DNA of 64,000 bases from UBA1444 sp964521625 (GTDB lineage Bacteria; Bacillota; Negativicutes; UBA1444). The stretch spans positions 1 through 64,000 of the forward strand of contig CAZFSM010000011.1 in assembly GCA_964521625.1 (NCBI GenBank), read 5' to 3'. The notes under the pieces are model-generated. The model worked only from the letters and a program-made list of their open reading frames with translations. It searched no databases and was not told the origin of the DNA. Position numbers and translations under genes: made by a program. Below, piece by piece: positions 43,903 through 53,533 of this stretch; within the stretch, counting starts at the first letter, position 1, and every line of letters starts with the position of its first letter.

Positions 43903-45012
43903 TCAGTCCACCACCAGCATGCCCGGGCGAACAAACTGCACGCCGTCGATTTCCTGCCGGACCTGCGGGAAAATCACCGGCTGCGAAATCATGACCGGTC
44001 CCTGTGATGTGGCGATAAAGCCGTCCTCGGTCTTGGTGCCGGTGATCGAGGGGTTCCAGCAGAATGCCTGTTTTTCCTGCACCAGATCCTTGGTGTCGGC
44101 AACCACTTTGATATCCCGCGCATAGTAGCCCATCGAGCCGCCCTGATGATGCAGCAGCCACTCATCGGGTTTACCGATCTGGCGATACCCGGCGAGAGCC
44201 GCTTCAAAACCGCGGACCATCGGCTGGCCGACCCGGGTCGCCGCGATCATCCGGTTTTCGATCTCCAGGTTTTGGACGAACTGGGCGGTGAGTTCCGCCG
44301 CCGGCCGGCCAAAGTGCATGATCCGGGTGATCGTGGTGATCAGCCCTTTATAGCGGGCATTGATGCAGCACATCACATAGCGTTTCACCATTTTCTGCGT
44401 CGGGATCGGATGGCGGTACAGGGCCACCCGTTCGTCGGCGGCCACCATTACACCGGTCGGATCGATTCGCTCTTTCCACAGCTCCACGCCGAACCGCCCG
44501 GCAATCTCACATTCCTGGTCGCCCGGCCGGATGCCGAGCATTACTTTTTCGAGAGCCGCCGACAGTTTGCCGCCAAGGAAGCAGTAGCGCTCCACTTCAC
44601 TATCCGTCAGGCTGTAGCGGAGTTTTTTAATTTCGCCGTCCATATTGCGGGCATCGGCAAACCCCATGTCCGCGCCGACCCGGCCCAGATCAGGCACGAT
44701 TTGCCGCACCAGTTCGGCTTCACGGTCCACGGCCCACTCAAACTCCAGCGGCTGGAACCCCAGTTCTCCCAGTCCTTCTTCCACCAGCATTCGCTGCATC
44801 TCAATCCGGTTGGCGATGATATAGCGGGCCGATTTCGTCACTAATAACGAGGTCACACCGGTTTCCGAGGCAATCCCGACCATATTGTAGCCCCCGGCGG
44901 TCAGCCAGGAGAAATTCGCCTGTTTCTTCAGCACAATCGCGTCGAGTCCTTTTTCTTCCAGCAGTTGCTGTATCCGCTGCTGTTTCAGTTGTACTTCTTC
45001 CAGTCTGGTCAA
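43903..45012 (-). CDS. M24-fold protein without canonical metal ligands
   Basis: A 369-residue creatinase/aminopeptidase-fold protein: N-terminal creatinase domain (about 1-135), pita-bread domain (about 140-369). The TTG at 45012 has GAGGTG upstream; the longer frame from 45069 would start immediately after the terminator. Where M24 peptidases carry two Asp ligands the sequence reads CCINARYKGLITTITRIM, and the first C-terminal Glu is replaced in FCWNPSI; HHQGGSMGY and KTEDGF remain. It is likely not a metallopeptidase and may hydrolyse a small amide or guanidino compound as creatinase does. Confidence 0.75.
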   Translation of the reverse strand: MTRLEEVQLKQQRIQQLLEEKGLDAIVLKKQANFSWLTAGGYNMVGIASETGVTSLLVTKSARYIIANRIEMQRMLVEEGLGELGFQPLEFEWAVDREAELVRQIVPDLGRVGADMGFADARNMDGEIKKLRYSLTDSEVERYCFLGGKLSAALEKVMLGIRPGDQECEIAGRFGVELWKERIDPTGVMVAADERVALYRHPIPTQKMVKRYVMCCINARYKGLITTITRIMHFGRPAAELTAQFVQNLEIENRMIAATRVGQPMVRGFEAALAGYRQIGKPDEWLLHHQGGSMGYYARDIKVVADTKDLVQEKQAFCWNPSITGTKTEDGFIATSQGPVMISQPVIFPQVRQEIDGVQFVRPGMLVVD

Positions 45013-45073
45013 TTGCCGCACCTCTTTCTCATTGCTAATATTTTCCGGACCCATCAGGCAAAAACACATACAA

Positions 45074-45113
45074 AAACCCTGACAATCCGGCCGGATTACG
45101 CCGACCGGACCGT
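45074..45113 (-). terminator. Terminator or attenuator between tctC and the M24 gene
   Basis: On the minus strand an imperfect stem (CTGAC.GTCCGG.CGG pairing with CCG.CCGGAT.GTCAG) is followed by GGTTTTTG. It lies 16 bases after the tctC stop and upstream of the next gene in the same direction, so it may let tctC be made in excess over tctBA. Confidence 0.75.
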
Positions 45114-45129
45114 CAGAGCCATAGTCCGA

Positions 45130-46134
45130 CTATTTGTAACGGTTGCCGAATTTTTCCTTGATCATCAGATTTTTGTAGCGCTCGTCCTCGGATAGCAGGA
45201 ACTTGCCAAAATCAGCCGGGTTCATGTATTTGAGCTCGACGCTCAGTTCGGCGGCTTTTTTCTGGAAGTCGGGATCATCCATGCACTTCTTGAAGATGTC
45301 ATGAATCTGGGCGATCAGCGGCGCCGGAGTATCTTTGGGCACGATCACGCCGCGCCACATGGTAACTTTGAAGTCCATTCCCTGTTCTTTGGCTGTTTGC
45401 ACATCGGGGAACTTCGGCAGCCGGCTGTCGCCGAGGATACCCAGCACGCGCAGTTGTCCGGCCTGCGCCTGCGGTACGCCTTCCGGGGCCGAGACCATGA
45501 TCGCGTTCACATGTTTGCCCAGTGCAGCGGTAATCGAGGGACCGCCGCCTTCAAACGGCACATGCTTGAATTTGACACCGGCAAAGTTCTGGAACGCCAG
45601 TGTGGCCAGATGGGTACCGCCACCGGCGCCGCCGTTGCCGACCGTAATCGCATCCGGCCGTTTTTTGGCGTCTTCCACCAGGTCTTTCAGGTTTTTATAG
45701 GGCGAGTCCGCCGGGACCATGATCATGCAGGCATTGTCCGCGATCATGATGACCGGGGCAAAGCTATTGGTCGCAAATGCCACATTATCCATGTGGATTT
45801 TGGTGATCATTGGCGTGGCTGTTGCCACGATCGTGTAGCCGTCCGTCTTGGCTTTGGCCGCTTCGGTGTAGCCGATCGCCGCACCGCCGCCCGGCACGTT
45901 CTTCACAACCAGTTGCTGGTTGTTGGTGTACTTGGGATATGCAGCGCCGAGAGCGCGGAACAGTACGTCGGTCGCTCCACCGGCGCCCCAGGGGATGATG
46001 ATTTCCACCGACTTGGTCGGATACTTGGGTGCTTCCGCTTTTGGCGCCTCGGGCTTGGCCTGTCCACCGCAGCCACTCACCACAAAAGCCATCAGAACCA
46101 TCACTACCAGAAACAGGGGGATTTTACGCGTCAT
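45130..46134 (-). CDS. tctC: Tripartite tricarboxylate transporter receptor (TctC)
   Basis: A 334-residue Bug/TctC family receptor with a lipobox VSGC (Cys about residue 22), then a Lys/Glu/Pro linker. The ligand loop IIPWGAGGATDVLFRALGA and the motif VGNGGAGGGTHLATL are characteristic. It is the first gene of the tctC-M24-idh-tctB-tctA series. AGGAG precedes the ATG. The ligand is probably a carboxylate; the linked enzymes do not identify it. Confidence 0.93.
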   Translation of the reverse strand: MTRKIPLFLVVMVLMAFVVSGCGGQAKPEAPKAEAPKYPTKSVEIIIPWGAGGATDVLFRALGAAYPKYTNNQQLVVKNVPGGGAAIGYTEAAKAKTDGYTIVATATPMITKIHMDNVAFATNSFAPVIMIADNACMIMVPADSPYKNLKDLVEDAKKRPDAITVGNGGAGGGTHLATLAFQNFAGVKFKHVPFEGGGPSITAALGKHVNAIMVSAPEGVPQAQAGQLRVLGILGDSRLPKFPDVQTAKEQGMDFKVTMWRGVIVPKDTPAPLIAQIHDIFKKCMDDPDFQKKAAELSVELKYMNPADFGKFLLSEDERYKNLMIKEKFGNRYK

Positions 46135-46250
46135 ACCGTTTTCACACTCCTAACCTATAATATGTTTGCAATTTTCCAATTACTAATTTTCTTGCTCTAC
46201 TAGCGCATCTCCTTCTATATGGGCGGAATTTTCAGCAATCTTTTTTTTAT

Positions 46251-46292
46251 AAAAAAAAGGAAGCTGCCGCAATCATCCATGCGGCAGCTTCC
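46251..46292 (-). terminator. Terminator after purL
   Basis: A perfect 12-bp stem (46259-46270 with 46281-46292), a ten-base loop and eight T residues on the minus strand. It starts 10 bases after the purL stop. Confidence 0.95.
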
Positions 46293-46302
46293 TTTGAAAC
46301 TA

Positions 46303-49300
46303 TCAGCTGAAATAACGCACTCCGGCAGCAAAAAGCTGCTGATCCCTCACGCCGGGAACATTGATGGCGACATGGCTGCCGATCCGTTCGGAGTGACCCA
46401 TCTTGCCAAACACCCTTCCGTCCGGGCTGGTGATGCCTTCAATCGCCCAGTCGGAGCCGTTGGGATTGACTTCGATCGCCATCGACGGATTGCCGCCCGC
46501 GTTGACATACTGGGTCGCGATCTGTCCCTGCGCCGCCATCCGTTCCAGGTGCTGTCGACTGGCTACCAGCCGTCCTTCACCATGCGAAACTGGAATCGAG
46601 TGGATGTCGCCCGGTCGGACCAGGCTGAGCCAGGGCGACAGACCGGAGACCACCCGGGTATCGGCCATCCGCGAAATATGGCGACCGATCCGGTTGAAGG
46701 TCAACGTTGGGCTATCCTCAGACAAGGGGCGGATCTGGCCGTAAGGCAGCAGGCCCAGTTTGATCAGCGCCTGGAAGCCGTTGCAGATGCCGAGCACCAG
46801 GCCGTCCCGTTCATTGAGCAGCTGCATGACGGCATCCGTCAAAATCGGGCTGTGGAACAGGGCCGCGATGAACTTGCCGGAACCATCCGGCTCGTCGCCA
46901 GCGCTGAAGCCACCCGGCAGCATCAGGATCTGGGCGCGGCGGATCGCCTTGGCTAAAGCGTCCACTGATTCCTCGATGTCACGGGCCGACAAATTGCGCA
47001 CAACCAGCACTTCCGGTTCGCCGCCGGCCTTGGCAAAGGCGCGGGCCGAATCATACTCGCAGTTGCTGCCGGGGAACACGGGGATGATCACCCGCGGTTT
47101 CGCCAGCGAAGTTTTGGCTTTAGCAGCCGGTTTCGCACTGTTGAACGGCTTGAAAACGGCCGTTTCCGCCGCCTGTCCGGTCTGGGTGGGAAACACTTTC
47201 TCCAATGTCAGCTCCCAGGCCGCCTGCGCCGCCGCCAGCGAAACCTTCGCGCCAAGCACGGAAAGCTCCGGCGCCTGCTGCGTCTGGCCCAGCAAAATAT
47301 AATTTAAATCAGTCAGCGCGCTGGCCGGATTTTCGCCTACTGCCAGCTCCAGCACCAGCGAACCATGGTCCGGCCGGAACAGCGCGTCGCGCGTGATCGC
47401 CGCATCAAAGGCAAAGCCGATCCGGTTGCCGAACGCCATCGTGCTGACCGCTGCCGCCACCCCGCCCAGGCGGACCGTGCGGGCGGATACCACCTTTTGG
47501 GCCGCGATCAAGTCGGCCACCCGGCGAAACGCCTGGTTTACCGCGTCAAAATCCGGCATGCCGGCAGCATCCCGGACAAGAGGAACCAAAACGACGTTAC
47601 TGCCGGAGTTTTTGAATTCCGGCGAAATGACATTAGCAGCCTCTACCGGCGCTACCGCAAACGAAACCAGGGTCGGCGGCACATTTAGCTCCCTGAACGA
47701 ACCGGACATGCTGTCCTTCCCGCCGATGGCCGCCGTACCAAGCTGCAACTGGGCCCAATAAGCGCCGAGCAGCGCGCTGAACGGTTTGCCCCAGCGGGTT
47801 TCGTCGCTGCCGAGTTTCTCAAAATATTCCTGCAACGTCAGCCGCACCCGCGTCGGATCGCCGCCCATCGCCACGATTTTCGCCACCGACTCGGTCACGG
47901 CGTACACCGCGCCATGGAACGGACTCCATTCCGACAGGAACGGGTTGAATCCATAAGCCATCAAAGTGCCGCTAGAAGTATCTCCTTCCAGTACCGGCAG
48001 TTTCGACGCCATGCCTTCCGGCGGCGTCGCCTGCTGCACCCCGCCAAACGGCATCAGTATCGTCGCTGCGCCGATGCTGCTATCGAACCGTTCGACCATA
48101 CCGCGCTGGCTGCAGACATTTAGATCGGCCAGATTGGCCAGCCAGGCTGCCGCCAGGTCGCCAGTCGTCTGCACTGCTGAGGCCCGCGCGAAATAAGCCT
48201 CCGCCGTTTTTGGCGCTTCGACGCGCACTGCCGCATGTTGCCGCACGCCGTTGGTGTCGAGGAAATCACGGCTGATATCGACGATTGGCTTACCCCGCCA
48301 GTTCATCCGCAGCCGCCGCGTGCCAGCGACGTGAGCGACCAACGTGGCTTCCAGATTTTCCGCCGCCGCCAATTCGATGAACTTGGCTGCGTCTACCGCG
48401 TCGACCACCACCGCCATCCGTTCCTGCGACTCGGAAATCGCCAGCTCGGTGCCGTCCAGCCCTTCATATTTTTTCGGCACTGCATCCAGGTTGATGTCGA
48501 GGCCGTCGGCCAATTCGCCAATCGCCACCGAGACGCCACCGGCGCCGAAATCGTTGCATTTCTTGATCAAACGGCTGGCCGCCGGTTGACGGAACAACCG
48601 CTGGATTTTGCGTTCGGTCGGCGGATTGCCTTTTTGCACTTCCGCGCCGCAAGTCGCCAGCGAATCCTCGGTATGCTCCTTGGACGAGCCGGTCGCGCCG
48701 CCGCAGCCGTCCCGGCCGGTTCGTCCGCCGACCAGGATCACTGCATCGCCCGGCGTTAATGTTTTGCGCACCACATTATCTTTGGGCGCCGCCGCGATGA
48801 CCGCGCCAATCTCCATCCGCTTGGCTACATAGCCCGGGTGATAGATTTCCGCCACCTGTCCGGTCGCCAGACCGATCTGGTTGCCATAGGAACTGTAACC
48901 CGCCGCCGCGCCGGTCGTGATCTTGCGCTGCGGCAGTTTGCCCGGCAGGGTGTCTTCCAGCTTTTGTCTGGGATCGGCGCTGCCGGTGACCCGCATTGCC
49001 TGATAAACATAGGAACGCCCCGACAACGGGTCGCGGATCGCGCCTCCCAGGCATGTCGCCGCCCCGCCGAACGGTTCGATCTCAGTTGGATGGTTGTGGG
49101 TTTCGTTCTTGAACATCACCAGCCAGGGTTCCGGCTTGCCGTCGATCACAGCGTCGACGACGATGCTGCAGGCGTTGTTTTCGTCCGATTCATCGAGGTC
49201 GGCCAACTTGCCGACCCGTTTCAGCTGCTTCATCCCCATCGTGGCCAAATCCATCAGGCACATCTCGCGCGGCGCATCTGCATAGATCGTGCTGCGGGCC

Positions 49301-50076
49301 GCCTGATAGGCCTCGTAAGCGGCAGCAATCGGCGCGGTATATTGGCCCGCTTCGATCGCCACCCGGTCCACCGCCGCAAAAAAGGTCGTGTGGCGGCAAT
49401 GGTCGGACCAGTAGGTATCGATCACCCGGATTTCCGTCACAAACGGGTCACGCTTTTCGGTGTCGCGGAAATAGCTCTGGCAAAACGCCAGGTCGGCCAC
49501 ACTCATCGCCAATCCCATCTCGCTTGCCAGACTTTGGAGTCCAGCCTGGTCCAGTGCGCCAAAACCGGTAATCACGGCCACATCCGGCGGCAGCGGCGCA
49601 TCCATTGTCAGCGTTGCCGGTTTTTCCAGCGACGCCTCGCGCGCTTCCACCGGGTTAATACAATAGGCCTTCACAGCCGCAAACTGTTCGTCCGACAAAT
49701 CGCCATACAGGGCCACCAACTTGGCTGAGACGACATCCGGCCGTTCCTTCTGCGTCACAACCTGAATGCACTGCGCCGCCCAGTCGGCCCGTTGATCATA
49801 CTGCCCTGGCAGGTATTCCATCGCGAATACCCGGGCATCCGCGCCAAAATCGATCGTCTCGTCAAACACCTTGTCAGCAGGCGGTTCGGCAAACACCGTC
49901 TCCCGCGCCAGCGCATATTCCCCATCGTCCAGCCCCGCCACGTCATAACGGTTGACCAGCCGCAGTCGACTGAGTCCAGCCAGTCCCACATTATCCTTCA
50001 GGTCCTGCATTAGCCCACCGGCTTCCACATCAAACCCCGGTTTCTTTTCCACATAAATCCGTCGCACCAGTGCCAC
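46303..50076 (-). CDS. purL: Phosphoribosylformylglycinamidine synthase, single chain
   Basis: A 1257-residue FGAM synthase that makes FGAM from FGAR, ATP and glutamine (purine step 4). The synthase core carries NETHNHPTEIEPFGGAATC and CGGATGSSKE; the C-terminal glutaminase has PVFPGSNCEYDSARAF, the nucleophile in LGICNGFQALIKLG and VSHGEGR. The N-terminal part and length fit the long single-chain form found in clostridia and streptococci. It starts with GTG at 50076 behind AGAGGTGG. It is alone here, without other pur genes, and has its own terminator. Confidence 0.96.
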   Translation of the reverse strand: MALVRRIYVEKKPGFDVEAGGLMQDLKDNVGLAGLSRLRLVNRYDVAGLDDGEYALARETVFAEPPADKVFDETIDFGADARVFAMEYLPGQYDQRADWAAQCIQVVTQKERPDVVSAKLVALYGDLSDEQFAAVKAYCINPVEAREASLEKPATLTMDAPLPPDVAVITGFGALDQAGLQSLASEMGLAMSVADLAFCQSYFRDTEKRDPFVTEIRVIDTYWSDHCRHTTFFAAVDRVAIEAGQYTAPIAAAYEAYQAARSTIYADAPREMCLMDLATMGMKQLKRVGKLADLDESDENNACSIVVDAVIDGKPEPWLVMFKNETHNHPTEIEPFGGAATCLGGAIRDPLSGRSYVYQAMRVTGSADPRQKLEDTLPGKLPQRKITTGAAAGYSSYGNQIGLATGQVAEIYHPGYVAKRMEIGAVIAAAPKDNVVRKTLTPGDAVILVGGRTGRDGCGGATGSSKEHTEDSLATCGAEVQKGNPPTERKIQRLFRQPAASRLIKKCNDFGAGGVSVAIGELADGLDINLDAVPKKYEGLDGTELAISESQERMAVVVDAVDAAKFIELAAAENLEATLVAHVAGTRRLRMNWRGKPIVDISRDFLDTNGVRQHAAVRVEAPKTAEAYFARASAVQTTGDLAAAWLANLADLNVCSQRGMVERFDSSIGAATILMPFGGVQQATPPEGMASKLPVLEGDTSSGTLMAYGFNPFLSEWSPFHGAVYAVTESVAKIVAMGGDPTRVRLTLQEYFEKLGSDETRWGKPFSALLGAYWAQLQLGTAAIGGKDSMSGSFRELNVPPTLVSFAVAPVEAANVISPEFKNSGSNVVLVPLVRDAAGMPDFDAVNQAFRRVADLIAAQKVVSARTVRLGGVAAAVSTMAFGNRIGFAFDAAITRDALFRPDHGSLVLELAVGENPASALTDLNYILLGQTQQAPELSVLGAKVSLAAAQAAWELTLEKVFPTQTGQAAETAVFKPFNSAKPAAKAKTSLAKPRVIIPVFPGSNCEYDSARAFAKAGGEPEVLVVRNLSARDIEESVDALAKAIRRAQILMLPGGFSAGDEPDGSGKFIAALFHSPILTDAVMQLLNERDGLVLGICNGFQALIKLGLLPYGQIRPLSEDSPTLTFNRIGRHISRMADTRVVSGLSPWLSLVRPGDIHSIPVSHGEGRLVASRQHLERMAAQGQIATQYVNAGGNPSMAIEVNPNGSDWAIEGITSPDGRVFGKMGHSERIGSHVAINVPGVRDQQLFAAGVRYFS

Positions 50077-50170
50077 AAGACCACCTCTTTCGCTCGATAC
50101 ATCGTTGTGTATTGTTATATTTTATTGCATATCGTCGGCCATATCAATGCCGCCGTAGCGCACAGCCAAA

Positions 50171-50209
50171 ACATAAAAGCTGCCGATCCCCCTATCGACA
50201 GCTTTTTTT
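50171..50209 (-). terminator. Terminator after the second PAS-SpoIIE gene
   Basis: A 13-bp stem with one mismatch (50175-50187 with 50194-50206) and a six-base loop. T-rich sequence flanks both sides, so it could also work on the plus strand. It lies between this gene and purL, on the minus strand. Confidence 0.8.
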
Positions 50210-50229
50210 ACAATCCTATTTCTTTTCAT

Positions 50230-52203
50230 CTATGCTTCGATGCGGATACAAATCGCCGTCGCATCATCCAGGCGCAGCGGCGAAACCGCCAGACTTTCCA
50301 GCCACCGGACCCCCTGCTCAAAATCGGCAAAACAGCTGGTTTCCTCCGGTTTCATCAGTTCTGTCAGCCCATCCGTAGGAAAATAGAACAAATCGCCTGG
50401 TTGCAAAGCAATCTTGCCTGCGCACAGGTCGGGGGTTTCCGTCACCGACAAAAACAGCGACGGGGCGATGACCCGCTGCACCTCACCCGCTCTGGCATGC
50501 CAGAACTGATTGATGCCGGCCGTGGCGTAGCGAAGCAACTGGGTATCCAGATCCACCTCGAACGCAGCGACTGCGACAAAGAAATCATCAGGAAAAGATT
50601 TTAAGGTTCGGCGGTGAACCCAGCTCAGCTGTTCGGTCAGCGAAACCTGCATCTCAGCCGCCTCATGCAGTAGCACCGACATGGCTGAAGTTACTAGCGC
50701 CGCCGCGATATCATGCCCAATCACGTCAGCGATATAACCGCGAAACCTCTTCCCGGGCACAACCCATTCCAATAGGTAGATATCGCCGCTGACCGCACCG
50801 ACCGCTTCATGAATCGTCCGCACCGTCACGCCCGGCGCCGGCGGAAACTCTCGCAACGTCGCTTTTTGCAGATCACGGGCCAGTTTCAGTTCCTGGCTGA
50901 TTTTTTGCTGCCGTTTGTGCTCTGCGGTGACATCGCGCAGCGAAGCCAGAAACAGTTTTTTGCCTGCCAGTTCGACGATACTGCCAGTTTGCTCCACATA
51001 GATCAGTTTGCCGCTTTTATGGCGATAGGCACAGGCCAACGGTTCATGATGCCCGGCGGAAGACAGGCTGCAACATTGCGACTTTTTAATGGTTTCGGCA
51101 TCATCCAGGCTGCATTTCCATAGCGACTGCCCCTGCAATTCGCTGCATTCAAACCCCAACAACTGGCAACAGGCGGGATTAACCTCTACGATCAATTTTT
51201 CCTCGATATCGACCAGCAAAATCGCTTCGGCCGACTGCTCAATCAGACTGCGGTATCGCTGTTCACTCTGTCGCAGGGCCGCTTCGGCCTGCCGGCGCTC
51301 GGTGATATTGCGGGAAACGCCAAGGATCGTCGAAACCTGGCCGGCGTCGTCAGTCACCAACGTCGTCACAACCTCGACCGGAATAATCGTTCCGTCCTTG
51401 CACGGTTGATAAAATTCTGACCTGTTGACCCGATACGACATGTCACCTGCCAAAAAAGCCTGCATTCCCTGTTGCAGTAAATCCCGGGCAAGCTGAGCCG
51501 ACTCGGGCGTCAACATCTCGTCCAGCGTTTGTTCCAGGACTTCCTCCACCGTATAGCCGCGCAATTTTTCTATCGAGGGGCTGACATAAGTACATCGCTC
51601 TGTCGCCAAATCCATCGTCCAGATCACATCATCGGTATTCTCGGCAATCAGCCTGCAGCTGTCCTCACACTGTCGCAACGCCGTTTCCATCTCTTTTTCC
51701 TTGGTCACGTCACGGCCGCAACCGACCGTGCCGATCAACTCGCCTGAATCATCAAAAAATGGCACTTTATGTACATTCAGCTGCAAAAACTGGCCCCGGA
51801 CATTACCGAACTCGTCAAACCGACCCGCCTGTCGCGAAGCCAACACGACCTGGTCCGAATCGACACAAACTTCGCCAAAAGTGTGCCAGGTTGGGTCTGT
51901 CGGATGCTCGTCCCGTTCCCGCGCAGCAAAATACAGGTCCGTCTTGCCGATCGGTTCATCGGTGTCGCGGGCTTGCAGCAAAACATCGCACATCGCCTGA
52001 TTGGCAAATAGATAACGCCCATCCAGATCTTTGGCCCAGATCAGGTCCGGCGCATTGTTGCACATCATGCGGAGCAGCGAGTACATATTACGGTAGAGTT
52101 CCGCTTCCTGCGAATGATTCTTCCCTGTGGGCAACGGGGCACCTTCCTTCAAAGGCAATTCAAGCTTTTGCTTGCTTCGCCGTTGATAGAAAAAGTCCTT
52201 CAT
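50230..52203 (-). CDS. Multi-PAS SpoIIE-type serine phosphatase
   Basis: A 657-residue protein with three PAS/PAC units (about 45-170, 175-300 and 305-420) followed by a short linker helix (QQKISQELKLARDLQKATL) and a SpoIIE/PP2C domain (about 450-655). Metal Asp residues are in GYIADVIGHDIAAAL and FYFPTDGLTEL. Unlike the 903-residue relative it has no HATPase domain. Typical targets are phosphorylated anti-anti-sigma proteins; none is encoded nearby. The ribosome site is weak. Confidence 0.88.
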   Translation of the reverse strand: MKDFFYQRRSKQKLELPLKEGAPLPTGKNHSQEAELYRNMYSLLRMMCNNAPDLIWAKDLDGRYLFANQAMCDVLLQARDTDEPIGKTDLYFAARERDEHPTDPTWHTFGEVCVDSDQVVLASRQAGRFDEFGNVRGQFLQLNVHKVPFFDDSGELIGTVGCGRDVTKEKEMETALRQCEDSCRLIAENTDDVIWTMDLATERCTYVSPSIEKLRGYTVEEVLEQTLDEMLTPESAQLARDLLQQGMQAFLAGDMSYRVNRSEFYQPCKDGTIIPVEVVTTLVTDDAGQVSTILGVSRNITERRQAEAALRQSEQRYRSLIEQSAEAILLVDIEEKLIVEVNPACCQLLGFECSELQGQSLWKCSLDDAETIKKSQCCSLSSAGHHEPLACAYRHKSGKLIYVEQTGSIVELAGKKLFLASLRDVTAEHKRQQKISQELKLARDLQKATLREFPPAPGVTVRTIHEAVGAVSGDIYLLEWVVPGKRFRGYIADVIGHDIAAALVTSAMSVLLHEAAEMQVSLTEQLSWVHRRTLKSFPDDFFVAVAAFEVDLDTQLLRYATAGINQFWHARAGEVQRVIAPSLFLSVTETPDLCAGKIALQPGDLFYFPTDGLTELMKPEETSCFADFEQGVRWLESLAVSPLRLDDATAICIRIEA

Positions 52204-52245
52204 TTCTATACAAGGTTGTTGCTTTTTTTAATTCTTAAATATATA

Positions 52246-52292
52246 GGGCTGCAAGCAAACCATCGCCGGTCGCCTGCAGCCCTGTCACATAT
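52246..52292 (-). terminator. Terminator after icd
   Basis: GGGCTGCA (52256-52263) pairs with TGCAGCCC (52285-52292), with further partial pairing inside. On the minus strand it is followed by the AT-rich TATATATTTAAG. It starts 12 bases after the icd stop. Confidence 0.7.
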
Positions 52293-52303
52293 TGCTTTTC
52301 GCC

Positions 52304-53506
52304 TTACAGATTGGCGATAATCGCTGCGCCAAACTGTGAGGTCTTCAGTTCTTTGGCACCCTCCATGCCGCGGGCCAGGTCATAGGTTACGGTTTTTTGC
52401 AGGATCGTTTTGCCGAGCGCCGCTTCAATCAGCTGCGCCGCTTCATTCCAGCCCAGGTATTGCAGCATCATCACGCCGGACAGGATCACCGACCCGGGAT
52501 TCATCTTGTCCATGCCAGCATACTTCGGCGCATTGCCGTGCGTCGCCTCGAAGATAGCCGCTGCATCGCCGATATTGGCCCCCGGCGCCATACCCAGGCC
52601 ACCGACCTGGGCCGCCATCGCATCCGACAGGTAGTCGCCGTTCAGGTTGGGGCAGACCAGCACTTCATACTCGCGCGGCCGCAGCAATATCTGCTGAAAC
52701 ATGTTGTCGGCAATCCGGTCGTTGATCAGGATTTTGCCGTCTGCCGAAGCGCCCTGCGCCACTTCCTCTTCGGTCACCGTCAGCGAGGCGAATTCTTTTT
52801 TCGCCAGTTCATAGCACCAGGTTTTGAAAGCGCCTTCGGTGTACTTCATGATATTGCCCTTGTGTACGATCGTCACCGTCTTGCGCCCCTGCGCTACTGC
52901 GTATTGCATCGCCCGCCGCATGATCCGCTCGGTCCCGGCCCGGCTGATGAACTTGATGCCAATGCCCGACTCCTCCGGCAGATGGCAACCCATCTCGCCA
53001 TTGAGAAAGGTGCGGACCTGCTCCGCTTTTTCTGTTTTGGCCGCCCACTCGATCCCCGAATAATTATCTTCGATGTTCTCGCGGAAGATCACGGCGTTGA
53101 CCCATTCCGGATGCACGACCGGACTGGGCGTGCCCGGCACCCATTTGACCGGCCGGATGCAGGCGTACAAGTCGAGTTCCTGCCGCAGCGTCACGTTGAT
53201 GCTGCGAAACCCGCCGCCAATCGGCGTGCCGAGCGGGCCTTTGATCGCCACCACATGTTCGCGGATCGCCGCCAGCGTTTTTTGCGGCAGCCACTCGCCA
53301 GTCAGTCGGTGCGCTTTTTCCGCCGCCAGAATCTCCAGCCATTCGATGCGTCGCTTGCCCGCATATGCTTTAGCAACGCCGGCATCCATCACCTTTTGCG
53401 CCGCCGCCCAGATATCCGGGCCGGTGCCGTCGCCTTCGATATAGCAGATGATCGGTTGGTCCGGCACTGTCAGTTTGCCGTTCTGCAAGGTTATTTTTTC
53501 ACCCAT
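52304..53506 (-). CDS. icd: Isocitrate dehydrogenase, NADP-type
   Basis: A 400-residue enzyme of the E. coli Icd type, which oxidises isocitrate to 2-oxoglutarate. YIEGDGTGPDIW near the start, the substrate serine region GGGFRSINVTLRQELDLYACIRP and the Mg/NADP part (LNGDYLSDAMAAQVGG, FEATHGNAPKYAG) are all present. GGCGGAGG precedes the ATG. It is the last of three minus-strand genes after dcuC and the DUF6282 gene. Confidence 0.95.
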   Translation of the reverse strand: MGEKITLQNGKLTVPDQPIICYIEGDGTGPDIWAAAQKVMDAGVAKAYAGKRRIEWLEILAAEKAHRLTGEWLPQKTLAAIREHVVAIKGPLGTPIGGGFRSINVTLRQELDLYACIRPVKWVPGTPSPVVHPEWVNAVIFRENIEDNYSGIEWAAKTEKAEQVRTFLNGEMGCHLPEESGIGIKFISRAGTERIMRRAMQYAVAQGRKTVTIVHKGNIMKYTEGAFKTWCYELAKKEFASLTVTEEEVAQGASADGKILINDRIADNMFQQILLRPREYEVLVCPNLNGDYLSDAMAAQVGGLGMAPGANIGDAAAIFEATHGNAPKYAGMDKMNPGSVILSGVMMLQYLGWNEAAQLIEAALGKTILQKTVTYDLARGMEGAKELKTSQFGAAIIANL

Positions 53507-53533
53507 TGTTTATCCCTCCGCCAATTCAAATCT

